Shown: positions 1 through 7,587 of the stretch, in pieces
How the letters are laid out: each line of letters opens with the position of its first letter
Numbering within the stretch: position 1 is the first letter of the stretch
NCBI RefSeq assembly: GCF_039724765.1
Contig: NZ_CP155730.1
Coordinates: forward strand, 340,263-404,262
Direction of reading: 5' to 3'
Length of the DNA stretch: 64,000 bases
Origin: Sagittula stellata E-37
Lineage (GTDB): Bacteria; Pseudomonadota; Alphaproteobacteria; Rhodobacterales; Rhodobacteraceae
Notes under the pieces: model-generated
What the model was told of the DNA's origin: nothing
What the model saw: the letters and a program-made list of their open reading frames with translations, nothing else
The model's database searches: none
Translations under genes and position numbers: made by a program

Positions 1-295
1 CGCCAGATGCTGTCGGCTTGATGGCGAAGGCACGGCCACCAGGGACACCGTCGAATTGAAAACCGACCGTATCGCCGGCGATGATCGAGCGGATGGTTTC
101 ACCATCACCGAATTCGACTGTGGTCACGCGGGTCAGAGTCGTGACGACACGGTAAACCTGGCCTTCGGTCCAGGTCGCCACGCGCACGCGATTGTCGTGA
201 GAACCCGGGCGGGGCGTGGTCTCGGCCAGGGCGGTCGTTCCAGCAAGCGCGAGAATGCCGGCGGCCAGAAGCGCAGAGATTGGAGTCCGAGTCAT
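1..295 (-). CDS. virB9: VirB9-family type IV secretion protein (N-terminal part, runs off window)
   Basis: This is the first 98 codons of a protein that continues past the left edge. It begins with a Sec signal peptide (hydrophobic stretch ILALAGTTALA). A beta-rich segment follows with the VirB9 pattern of alternating strands: DNRVRVATW, then GQVYRVVTTL, then VEFGDGETI. VirB9 forms the outer-membrane part of the T4SS core with VirB7 and VirB10. The ATG at 295 overlaps the VirB8 stop by four bases (ATGA), as expected in a translationally coupled operon. Only the N-terminal domain can be judged; VirB10 and VirB11 would lie outside the window. Confidence 0.85.
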   Translation of the reverse strand, partial: MTRTPISALLAAGILALAGTTALAETTPRPGSHDNRVRVATWTEGQVYRVVTTLTRVTTVEFGDGETIRSIIAGDTVGFQFDGVPGGRAFAIKPTASG

Positions 296-969
296 TCGGA
301 ACGGTCCGATCGGATGGCATATTGGGTGACGGTGAAACCGAAAGGGTTCTGCCAGACATCGTCGATCAAGCGGGTCCGTTCGGGCTGAAAAGCGAACATC
401 AATGTTGCGGTGAAGGATCCGTCCTGTGCCCCTTGCGGGTTGGTCAGGCGCTTTCTGAGACGCACCTGCGCGCGGTTCTCGCCGATCAGCGTGATCGAGG
501 CGATCTCGACGGCCATCTCGGCCGCGGGGCCATATCGCGTCGGCGGATAGCTCTCCTGCCCCGAGGTCCACATGGCACGCATGCTGGCCTCGGCCGCACC
601 GGTGGATTGCGCCAGCACCCGGCGCACGCGCAGATCGTTGTCGAGCTGGTTATAGGTCTCGCGGTCGAGGATGTAGCGATAGATCTGCGCCTCGATGATC
701 GCAGGCCGCTCGGTAAGCCGCACCGTCTCGACCGTGGCATTGGCCAGGGCGAGACCGGTCGCGGGATCATAGGGCACAACGACTGGCGGGGGCGTCTCGA
801 TCATCAGGACGACAGCCGCAGCGGCAAGGCAGCCGAAGATCCCGAAGCCAGCCCCGCCAAGGCCGATCATCCGCCAGAGCTGCTCCCGGCGCAGCGCGCC
901 ATGGATCAGTTCCTCCTCAACGAGTTCCCGCGCACTCATGCCTGCCGTCATGTCCGGTGCCTTGGCCAT
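292..969 (-). CDS. virB8: VirB8-family type IV secretion inner-membrane protein
   Basis: 225 residues, the usual VirB8 length. A short cytoplasmic N-terminus is followed by one membrane segment at about residues 35-58 (GFGIFGCLAAAAVVLMI). A periplasmic NTF2-like domain follows with the family pattern around ETYNQLDNDLRVRRVL and the C-terminal NPFGFTVTQY motif. VirB8 is a bitopic assembly factor that contacts VirB9, VirB10 and the VirB5/VirB2 pilus components. Its start overlaps the end of the VirB5 gene by 22 bases. VirB6, which often sits between VirB5 and VirB8, is not present here. Confidence 0.93.
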   Translation of the reverse strand: MAKAPDMTAGMSARELVEEELIHGALRREQLWRMIGLGGAGFGIFGCLAAAAVVLMIETPPPVVVPYDPATGLALANATVETVRLTERPAIIEAQIYRYILDRETYNQLDNDLRVRRVLAQSTGAAEASMRAMWTSGQESYPPTRYGPAAEMAVEIASITLIGENRAQVRLRKRLTNPQGAQDGSFTATLMFAFQPERTRLIDDVWQNPFGFTVTQYAIRSDRSE

Positions 970-1763
970 GGCCGCAGGCTCGGCAGGGTGAAGTCCATGT
1001 AGCGGCGCTCTTCGGCGACGGTGGCGGCATCCACCACGCCCGCGTTGCCCGCGCCGAGTGTCTGGATCGCTTCAAGCTCCCACATCCGGGTCATCGCGAT
1101 GGCCAGTTCCGCCGTGACGCGGGTGTTGTGATCCATCGACTCCTTGAGGTCCTCGATGTCGGGGATCATCGCGACGAGCTGTTCAACACGTTCGAGCGAC
1201 TGAGCGGCCTCGGCATGGCTGTTCTGGGCCGCCGCCGACATCACGGCGCCGGTTGTGGCGCGGGTGGCGACACCTTCTGCGCCGGGATTGCCGCTGGTGG
1301 CAATCTCGCGGAGTGAGTCCTCGTCAAACCCGGCACTTGCCAGCGCCTGTTCCATCTGCGTGCGCATGGGCCCGGCATTGGGCCCGATGAGAGCGCTCCA
1401 ATCGCCCGCCTGGATGCCTCGGATCAGGCCGGGTATGTCTTCGAAGTTGGCCTCAATCAAGGTGTCGAGGTCCCCGCCCATGGCAAGCCCGAGGATGCTG
1501 CGCGGCCCGGTGATCGAGGCATGCATCTCGTTCAGCTGATCGAGCTGGCTTTGCAGCATGTCCAGTTGCTCCAACGCATTGTCCAGAAGATCGGTCTGGA
1601 TCCCGAAATCCTGCAGCATCTGCTGAAGCTGGCGGATTTCCTGGGCAATGTTCTGGGTGTCCACCGTGGGCACACCCTGTGCCGCGGCAGGTCCGGTGAC
1701 ATTGAGGGCAAGCGCGAGAGCGATGCTACCGGCGAAAAGGGAACGGGGCAGGCGCAGGTTCAA
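948..1763 (-). CDS. virB5: VirB5-like minor pilin / T4SS periplasmic protein
   Basis: 271 residues with a signal peptide ending near PAAAQG. A glutamine-rich coiled coil at about residues 35-80 is typical of the VirB5/TrbJ class. It has no transglycosylase motif. VirB5 proteins sit at the pilus tip or act as periplasmic adhesins during mating. The mature N-terminus (AQGVPT) and the C-terminal EERRYMDF block recur in the neighbouring transglycosylase gene (1760-2926), so the two genes look like paralogues. It overlaps both neighbours (4 bases upstream, 22 downstream). The exact family name is inferred from operon position and architecture rather than a strong motif. Confidence 0.75.
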   Translation of the reverse strand: MNLRLPRSLFAGSIALALALNVTGPAAAQGVPTVDTQNIAQEIRQLQQMLQDFGIQTDLLDNALEQLDMLQSQLDQLNEMHASITGPRSILGLAMGGDLDTLIEANFEDIPGLIRGIQAGDWSALIGPNAGPMRTQMEQALASAGFDEDSLREIATSGNPGAEGVATRATTGAVMSAAAQNSHAEAAQSLERVEQLVAMIPDIEDLKESMDHNTRVTAELAIAMTRMWELEAIQTLGAGNAGVVDAATVAEERRYMDFTLPSLRPWPRHRT

Positions 1764-2926
1764 CGCAAATCCTCCTGACTGTAATCCATGTATTGCCGCT
1801 CGGCAGCCTGGGCGGCCGCCCAGGCGATCTGCTCGGCGCTGAGTGGCTCGGTTCGGGCGGCCTTGATCCGGGTCCGGATTGCGACCAGCCGGGCCAGTTC
1901 GGCCCGGGCATAGGTGTTGAGTGCGATGGCCTCGTGGAGATCTTCGGTCTCACCGAGGCGGGTGATGATGTCCTGAACCCGCAGGGCGGCGGCACGGACC
2001 GAGACCAGCGAATAATCGCCATAGACCCCGGCGCCATGGGCCGAGAGGCTGAAACTCGCGTTGGCGAGGAGCACAGGGTCGATGGTGCCGAGCGCATCGA
2101 TGCCGCCCACGGCGGCGAGGTAGCTGTTGTACTGCTGCGGGATCACCACGACATAGTGCTGGGTTTCCGCGAAGGGCGGCACACCGCCATAATCCTGCAC
2201 GTTGCCCGGACCGGCGTTATAGGCGGCGAGCGCATGGATAATGCTGCCATCGAACATGTTAAGCATGTGGACGAGGTATCGCGCACCGCCCGTGACCTGC
2301 AGATAGGGATCGTCGTAATAGGCTGGGTAGATCCCGAGATCGCCCGCTGTGCCGGGCATGATCTGGGTAAGTCCGAAGGCCCCCACGGGTGAGCGTGCCC
2401 CGATCTGGAAACGGCTTTCCTGCCAGATCAGCGCCTGCAAGAGAAAGCGCCATTGCACGAGTGAAAGACCCGCGCGGCCGACCCCGGACAGACTATGGGT
2501 GTCGCGTGCTGCGCGGATGATCAGCTCCTCAATCCCCTCCCGGGCATCGCCGAACATCCGCGCAGCCGCTGGATTGGTATCCTCGGGCGCATAGAGACTG
2601 GCGGCCGCGCTTTCGATGCCGTCCACAGTCCCCTGCCCCGCCTCGAGCCCGGCCACGGTGCCTGCGACATCGCCGGAGCCGAGGGACATGGCATCCATCA
2701 GCCCTTCGAGGGAGGCGAGTTGCTGACGCTCGATCTCGGCCAGTTCCTCCTCGCGGCTTAGCCGGTCCTGCTGCAGTGCCAGGTCCCGATCGGTCTGCTC
2801 AAGGATGGTCTGCCGCTCTGCGAAGAGGCGCAGGTCGAAGGTCGGCACGCCCTGGGCGACCGCTGGCCCCGCCGTGGGAGCTGCCAGTGCAAAGCCGATC
2901 ATCGAGAGAGGAAGCCAGGTCCGCAT
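1760..2926 (-). CDS. VirB5-like protein carrying an inserted lytic transglycosylase (SLT) domain
   Basis: 388 residues from the ATG at 2926, which lies 4 bases after the lipoprotein stop; a longer reading frame to 3073 only overlaps that gene. Layout: signal peptide (1-25), charged coiled coil (about 35-75), SLT lysozyme-like domain (about 155-265), then a helical C-terminus. Catalytic Glu is E170 in WQESRF, followed by GAFGLTQIMPGTA and ALAAYNAGPGNV, both classic SLT motifs. The two flanks match the VirB5 gene: AQGVPT near the N-terminus, and EDL, NT, AELA and ERQYMD near the C-terminus. It probably opens peptidoglycan for the secretion channel. A separate VirB1-like enzyme is encoded at 6080-6763. 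Confidence 0.85.
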   Translation of the reverse strand: MRTWLPLSMIGFALAAPTAGPAVAQGVPTFDLRLFAERQTILEQTDRDLALQQDRLSREEELAEIERQQLASLEGLMDAMSLGSGDVAGTVAGLEAGQGTVDGIESAAASLYAPEDTNPAAARMFGDAREGIEELIIRAARDTHSLSGVGRAGLSLVQWRFLLQALIWQESRFQIGARSPVGAFGLTQIMPGTAGDLGIYPAYYDDPYLQVTGGARYLVHMLNMFDGSIIHALAAYNAGPGNVQDYGGVPPFAETQHYVVVIPQQYNSYLAAVGGIDALGTIDPVLLANASFSLSAHGAGVYGDYSLVSVRAAALRVQDIITRLGETEDLHEAIALNTYARAELARLVAIRTRIKAARTEPLSAEQIAWAAAQAAERQYMDYSQEDLR

Positions 2927-2930
2927 TGGT

Positions 2931-3134
2931 TCAGCCGCCCGCCCCCAAGAGGACGAAATCGCAGGCCGTGTCGCGCGCCCCCATGGTCGAGATCGTGGCG
3001 GTGGCGGTTCCTGCCTGCGCAGGAGCCTCGCGAAAATTGAAGCAGTTGGCTTGCGGGGGGGTGTGCTGTGCACAGGCTGTCAGGGTCAGGCCGAGCCCGA
3101 GCAGCACGACGCTGCGAATGATGGTACGGGTCAT
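2931..3134 (-). CDS. Small T4SS-associated lipoprotein (VirB7-like position)
   Basis: 67 residues. The N-terminus is a lipoprotein signal ending in the lipobox LTAC (cleavage before Cys21), followed by a short mature domain with two further cysteines. The ATG overlaps the VirB4 stop by four bases. Small lipoproteins in T4SS operons usually play the VirB7 role of anchoring VirB9 at the outer membrane. This one sits unusually early, between VirB4 and the transglycosylase, so VirB7 equivalence is inferred from type and context, not from sequence identity. Confidence 0.75.
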   Translation of the reverse strand: MTRTIIRSVVLLGLGLTLTACAQHTPPQANCFNFREAPAQAGTATATISTMGARDTACDFVLLGAGG

Positions 3135-5515
3135 GTCACTCTCCAGAAATCAGGACGGTCGCGATAATCGGCGCCCGCAAGCGCTTCGCCTTTCTCCATT
3201 CCGCCAAGGATGGTCACGAGCGGGCCGAGCGCGCTGAGATCGGCATCGATCACGACCGACCCGCGGTCGTCGCGGACAAGCGCGAGCCGCGAGGCGGAAC
3301 CGACGCCCAGGAGCACGTCGAGTTCTTTCTCGGTCAGGCCGAGCATCGCGTAGTCAGCGGCCGAGGCGCGGATGTTGGGCAGAAGCACTTGCGTTGGCAC
3401 GGCTTCCACAATGGTCTTGCCGGTCCGCGTGCGCTCAAGCTGGCTGGCATATTGCGTCATCATCACGACGACGGCGTTCTGCTTGCGGGCGGTCACCAGC
3501 CAGTTTGAGAGGCGCTCTGCGAAGTAGGCGTTGTCGAGGGCTTTCCATGCTTCGTCGATGACGATGATGGTGGGCTTGCGGTCCTCGATCACCCGCTCGA
3601 CCCGGCGGAAGAGGTACGACAGGACCGCCATACGTTCCCGCTCACTCTCGGAATCGAGAATGCCGGTGAGGTCAAAGCCCGCGACGTCGCCGTCGATGCT
3701 GAAGCTGTCCTCGGCATTGGCCCCGAAGATCCAGCCGTAGCGACCCTCGGCCGTCCATTCCTGCATACGCTCGAAGAGATCGCCCTCGTCATCGGTCGAG
3801 ACCAGCAGCGAGGCGAAATCCGACCAGTTCCTGAGCCCTGCATGTCCTGCGCTCGCGTTCTGACGCACGACCTCCTGCAATCGGTTGGTTTGAACCGGGG
3901 TCAGCGGTCGATCGCGCCGCTCCAAGAGGCTCGCGAGCCAATCAGCAAGCCATGCCTGGCCCCGCATGTCGATCTCGGTCTGGAGCGGATTGAGCCCCGT
4001 GGGCCGTCCGGCACGCACCGTCGAATAGCTGCCCCCTAGCGCGCGGACGGCCATTTCCATGCCGGCGCGATAGTCGAAGACGACGACCCGCGCGCCAGCG
4101 CGCCGGGCCATGGTCATCAGGAAAGCCGCCAGCACGGATTTGCCCGAGCCGGGACGGCCGAGGATCAGCGTGTGGCCTCCCGTGGGTTCGCGGTCCGGTG
4201 CGCCCTGTTCGTGGAAGTTGAAGCGAAAACCGCTGCGCTCGGGCGTCGGGAAAAGCGTGATCGGCACGCCCCAAGGGACTTCTCGACCTGTCTTGCCAAG
4301 GGGCGTGCGGTGGAAGGTGGCGAGATCGGCGAAGTTGTGGTTCGTGATCGCGGCCTTGCGGCTTCGCGCCCCTGTGTTCCCTGGATGCTGCGCCATGAAA
4401 TGCGCCCTCGCCCCGAAGGCTTCCGAGATCAGGTTGATGCCGGAGGTGGCGGAGATGTTGCGGATCTCGGCCGCGATATCGTCAAGCGCCGTCTGGGTGC
4501 GGGCATAGACCGCCACGGTCATGTGGTGGTCGCCGAAGATCAGGCGTTTGGATTCCAGATCGTCCTGCGCGAGTTCCAGTTCCTGCGCGAGGCTGACGGC
4601 TCCGTCATTAGCGGCCTGCATAAGCCGCAGCTGCCGCTTGATCCGGCCCGCCATGATGTTGGCGTTGATCGGCACAAAGGAGTGGGTGACCACCATGTCG
4701 ACGGGCAGATTCAACTCGTCGAGCATCAGGCCATCGGTCTTGGCGGGGTAGTTCTTCACCGCAAAGATCGCCCCGAGCTTGTCGCCCACGGCGCCGTCCG
4801 AGAGCGCGATGGTCGTGCCGCGGAAGGTGACGCGGGTATTGGCAACATCTTCGGCGATTACGCCGAGGCGCGACCGGGGGAAGAGCGGATGCTCTTCGCC
4901 TGTGTTGAGCGACCCGAGGAAGCCCAGAAGCTCGCCGGTGCTTGCGGCCAGCAGGCGGGGCTTCAGCTCATCGAAGGACGACAGGAGGAACCCGACGACC
5001 TCGTCGAGCTTACGCAAGCGGCGGGTCGTGTCCGCTGCATGTCGCGCGCGAGACGCCCCGAGACCGAAGGGCAGACGGCTGCTCGCCTCGGGACGCTTCA
5101 GCACCGTCAGGGTCAGGGTCTTGTCGCGCAGGCCAGATTGACCGAGATGCGCGCGCCAGCGCTGGTCGATGGCCGCTGCGAACCCTTCGCCGGGGATGGG
5201 CGGCAGGGTCACATCGACCGCTTTCGACACCTTGTGCAGGTAGAAGGAGAACTCGGTCCCCACCTGCGCGACGATGCCTGCCAGGAGCCCGCCGATCCGG
5301 TCGAGATGCCCGTCCTCGCTGGTGGTGCTGTTGACCCCTTCCAGCCTGATGCATTGCATCAGCTCGTTGCCGCGTGTCCGGATCGTTCGGTCGTTTACGA
5401 GGCTCACATAAGGCAGCATCATTGAGAGCCGCTTCTCGCCCTTGACCCATGAGGGTAGCGCAGTCAGCGGATCGAGCGCCTCCGCCACGTCATCGGCAAG
5501 TCCATCACGGGGCAT
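3131..5515 (-). CDS. virB4: VirB4-family conjugation ATPase
   Basis: 794 residues, full VirB4 length. The N-terminal CagE/TrbE domain (about 1-400) is followed by the ATPase domain. Walker A is GRPGSGKS at about residue 455 and Walker B is IIVIDEAWKAL at about residue 650; ARKQNAVVVMMTQ follows as the usual sensor stretch. VirB4 powers pilus assembly and substrate transfer at the inner membrane. Its start overlaps the VirB3 end by 11 bases. No frameshift is visible. Confidence 0.97.
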   Translation of the reverse strand: MPRDGLADDVAEALDPLTALPSWVKGEKRLSMMLPYVSLVNDRTIRTRGNELMQCIRLEGVNSTTSEDGHLDRIGGLLAGIVAQVGTEFSFYLHKVSKAVDVTLPPIPGEGFAAAIDQRWRAHLGQSGLRDKTLTLTVLKRPEASSRLPFGLGASRARHAADTTRRLRKLDEVVGFLLSSFDELKPRLLAASTGELLGFLGSLNTGEEHPLFPRSRLGVIAEDVANTRVTFRGTTIALSDGAVGDKLGAIFAVKNYPAKTDGLMLDELNLPVDMVVTHSFVPINANIMAGRIKRQLRLMQAANDGAVSLAQELELAQDDLESKRLIFGDHHMTVAVYARTQTALDDIAAEIRNISATSGINLISEAFGARAHFMAQHPGNTGARSRKAAITNHNFADLATFHRTPLGKTGREVPWGVPITLFPTPERSGFRFNFHEQGAPDREPTGGHTLILGRPGSGKSVLAAFLMTMARRAGARVVVFDYRAGMEMAVRALGGSYSTVRAGRPTGLNPLQTEIDMRGQAWLADWLASLLERRDRPLTPVQTNRLQEVVRQNASAGHAGLRNWSDFASLLVSTDDEGDLFERMQEWTAEGRYGWIFGANAEDSFSIDGDVAGFDLTGILDSESERERMAVLSYLFRRVERVIEDRKPTIIVIDEAWKALDNAYFAERLSNWLVTARKQNAVVVMMTQYASQLERTRTGKTIVEAVPTQVLLPNIRASAADYAMLGLTEKELDVLLGVGSASRLALVRDDRGSVVIDADLSALGPLVTILGGMEKGEALAGADYRDRPDFWRVT

Positions 5516-5783
5516 AGCTGTCGCCTCCGTCGAGCTTGCGGTTCGTGGTCGGCGGGGTTTCCTGCAGGGTGATCACCAGGACATCGAGGAAGTTCGGATC
5601 CCAGTCCGCGGCCTTCCAGAGTGCCGGCCAGGCCAGCCCCGCGAACACAGCCACCACCCAGCTCTGTACCCAGAGGAACAGGAGCGTCGAGCCGAAGAGC
5701 CAGACCATAGCGTACATGATCGGCAAGCCCATCAGCTTGGGTGGCCTGAGAAGACCGATGAACACGCGGGACTGGTCAGCCAT
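5505..5783 (-). CDS. virB3: VirB3-family inner-membrane T4SS protein
   Basis: 92 residues with the usual VirB3 layout. A short N-terminus contains FIGLLRPPKLMGLPI. A hydrophobic hairpin region of about 35 residues (MVWLFGSTLLFLW then VVAVFAGLAW) and a soluble tail follow. VirB3 works with VirB4 in pilus biogenesis, and it lies directly upstream of virB4 with overlapping ends, as in most alphaproteobacterial systems. The start is 9 bases after the VirB2 stop. Confidence 0.9.
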   Translation of the reverse strand: MADQSRVFIGLLRPPKLMGLPIMYAMVWLFGSTLLFLWVQSWVVAVFAGLAWPALWKAADWDPNFLDVLVITLQETPPTTNRKLDGGDSYAP

Positions 5784-5792
5784 GGATGGAGC

Positions 5793-6083
5793 TCAGGTGG
5801 TCCAGATGGCGGCGACGATGGTGGGTGCTGCGGCGATGCCCGCGATTGCAACCACGACCCAGAGCGCCTGAAGGAAATCGAGGATGCCGAAGAGCCAGGA
5901 AAGGAACACGCCGATCAGCGCAAGCGTTCCGATCACGATTCCCAAGGGACCGGTGATCGCATCGACAATGCCTTGAAGCAGGGTCTGCACTGGCGAAAGG
6001 TCGATGCTCTGCGCAAGCGCTGGACCCGCCAGCACGATAAGGGCCATCGCGCCGAGCGCAACGGTCGAAGGTCTCGGTGTCAT
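5793..6083 (-). CDS. virB2: VirB2/TrbC-family pilin
   Basis: 96 residues. A long signal peptide ends near GPALAQS, and the mature part has two hydrophobic helices (GPLGIVIGTLALIGVFLSWL and ALWVVVAIAGIAAAP). This is the VirB2 cyclic-pilin layout. It is the major subunit of the conjugative pilus. The ATG overlaps the upstream transglycosylase stop by ATGA, so translation of the two is coupled. Confidence 0.9.
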   Translation of the reverse strand: MTPRPSTVALGAMALIVLAGPALAQSIDLSPVQTLLQGIVDAITGPLGIVIGTLALIGVFLSWLFGILDFLQALWVVVAIAGIAAAPTIVAAIWTT

Positions 6084-6763
6084 GAAAGATCTCCTCTGAG
6101 CCGCTCATACACGGCAGTCACACGGGCCACATGCCCTTGGGTTTCGCGAAAAGGGGGAATGCCGCCGTGGCGCGTGACCGCCTCCGGACCAGCGTTGTAG
6201 GCAGCAAGGGCCAGAGAGCCCTCGCCGAACTGGTCGAGCATCATCAGCAGGTAGCGGGCTGATCCGTCGAGGTTCTGCACAATGTCATGTGGGTCCACGC
6301 CGAGATCGCGGGCGGTGTCTGGCATAAGCTGCCCCAGGCCTATGGCACCGACAGGGCTACGTGCAGCCGGATTGTATGCGCTCTCGACTTCGATATTGGC
6401 CCGGTAAAGGAGCGCCCAATCAGTGACTGAAAGCCCTGCGCGACGCAGCGCACCATGCCCGGCATAGCGTAGAGCCGTGGTCTCGATGGCTTGGAGGATT
6501 TCTGGGGTGGCGCGGGCGGCAGATCGAGCCGGGATCGCTATCTCGCTCGTTGCGTCAGGAACGCGAGGTTCTGCAAAGAGAAAAAGACGCCCGTTTGCCT
6601 CTTGAGACGAGGAAATCAATTGGCCGTCGGGGCGGACCTGGAAGATGAAACCGTCGGCCAGGGCCGGGGGCGCGGAACAAACGCCTGTACCCAAAGCAAC
6701 GACGAGCGCAGTTGCGCGGTCAGCTGCCTTTGACCGGAGGCGCTGCGTGGCGCTCGCGGCCAC
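6080..6763 (-). CDS. virB1: VirB1-like lytic transglycosylase
   Basis: About 227 residues. The SLT domain has the catalytic Glu in NIEVESAYNP, followed by SPVGAIGLGQLMPDTA, LALAAYNAGPEAV and HGGIPPFRETQ. It cuts peptidoglycan locally for T4SS assembly. No ATG precedes the signal peptide (ATALVVALGTG, cleavage near PPALA), so I place the start at the GTG at 6763, overlapping the upstream gene. A TTG at 6772 is possible, and a much longer frame to 7027 reads through the neighbour and is unlikely. It is shorter than, and distinct from, the VirB5-fused transglycosylase at 1760-2926. Confidence 0.85.
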   Translation of the reverse strand: MAASATQRLRSKAADRATALVVALGTGVCSAPPALADGFIFQVRPDGQLISSSQEANGRLFLFAEPRVPDATSEIAIPARSAARATPEILQAIETTALRYAGHGALRRAGLSVTDWALLYRANIEVESAYNPAARSPVGAIGLGQLMPDTARDLGVDPHDIVQNLDGSARYLLMMLDQFGEGSLALAAYNAGPEAVTRHGGIPPFRETQGHVARVTAVYERLRGDLS

Positions 6764-7094
6764 CTTCTTCAAGTGGGATGCTAGCGGTCGTACAGCCCAT
6801 GTCGGCCAGGAAACTGACAAGACCAACGATGGTTTTGAAGTCGCGGAGTTTGAGGACGCTTCGGCTGGTGACGAGCATTTTATCGTCACGCCCATCAGTG
6901 GCGACGGCGCGGATGACCCACGAGCCGTACCAGCTGTTGTGGCGCTTCTCCGCTCTCTCCTTGCAGACCACCTCAATGAGGTAGCCCTCGGCGAGTAAGC
7001 CGCGCAGTCCGTCTTCGGTGACCACATTCGGTGCTTCTTCTATCATGACCTCCCCTGGGCCCTCCTCATCATGAGTATCGGTCCGCGGGGACAT
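6720..7094 (-). CDS. Conserved-looking small protein of unknown function at head of T4SS operon
   Basis: About 124 residues from the ATG at 7094; ATGs at 7133 and 7046 are alternatives and none has a clear ribosome site. It is soluble, with no signal peptide or membrane segment. The middle reads as an ordered alpha/beta protein (LLAEGYLIEVVCKERAEKR, then WYGSWVIRAVA). It overlaps the following transglycosylase gene by about 40 bases, which suggests co-transcription with the secretion genes. No family or function can be assigned from the sequence alone. Confidence 0.65.
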   Translation of the reverse strand: MSPRTDTHDEEGPGEVMIEEAPNVVTEDGLRGLLAEGYLIEVVCKERAEKRHNSWYGSWVIRAVATDGRDDKMLVTSRSVLKLRDFKTIVGLVSFLADMGCTTASIPLEEGGRERHAAPPVKGS

Positions 7095-7230
7095 TTTCAC
7101 ACGGGCGATACAAGACAACATAATTGACTGCAAGACGATTTATTTGAGTTGACGAACCGTCTTTGGCTGCAATAGGTAGCTACCGCACGAAACCATAAAT
7201 TTGAAGTGGCAAAGGAGTTTTGCCCTGCGC

Positions 7231-7509
7231 ATGTTTTGTGCATTTCGATACGGTTTGCTTGGTCTTGTTGTGCCTCTCGCGTCGATTGGCCAAATCGCCA
7301 ATGCATGTACCGCGCCGGAACGGCCCTTCCTGCCTGAGCGGCCCGAAGACATTCGAGAATATGCCGATCTGCTCCGTTCTGATTTCGAGGGCTACATCGC
7401 CGACATTCAGGAATACTTCCGCTGTCTTGATGCCGAGCGCGCCCGCGCGTTTCAGGAGGCGCGCGAGGTCAGTGAAGACTATGGAAGGCTGGTCGAGATA
7501 TTGGAATGA
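7231..7509 (+). CDS. Small exported protein of unknown function
   Basis: 92 residues from the ATG at 7231 (a TTG at 7201 gives ten more). The N-terminus is a signal peptide (FRYGLLGLVVPLASIGQIANA) with a cysteine just after the predicted cut. The mature part is acidic and helical (PEDIREYADLL, then DIQEYFRCLDAERARAF) with a second cysteine. AAAGGAG at 7211-7217 is a ribosome site, although spaced 13 bases from the ATG. The gene lies between the T4SS operon and hipBA and reads opposite to both. Export and position suggest a mating-related envelope role, but that is inference. Confidence 0.7.
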   Translation: MFCAFRYGLLGLVVPLASIGQIANACTAPERPFLPERPEDIREYADLLRSDFEGYIADIQEYFRCLDAERARAFQEAREVSEDYGRLVEILE

Positions 7510-7557
7510 CTCTTCATCGTCTCCATGTTGGAGACTTTGAAAGCAGACACTATATAA

Positions 7558-7587
7558 CTTTAATGTCCGCATAAGCGGACATTAAAG
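7558..7587. promoter_or_regulatory. 13-bp perfect inverted repeat overlapping the hipA stop
   Basis: CTTTAATGTCCGC and its exact complement are separated by a four-base ATAA loop. The right arm contains the hipA stop codon. It lacks a flanking T-run on either strand, so it is not a textbook terminator. The core GCATAAGCGGACAT matches GCATAAGTAGACAT at the hipB start in 12 of 14 positions. It could therefore be an operator for the antitoxin or a transcript-end hairpin. Confidence 0.6.

Noticed and set aside
4172..5425. Long plus-strand open frame (417 codons) opposite virB4
   Set aside because: It is a shadow of the GC-rich VirB4 gene, with repetitive Arg/Gly/His composition, no ribosome site and no motifs.
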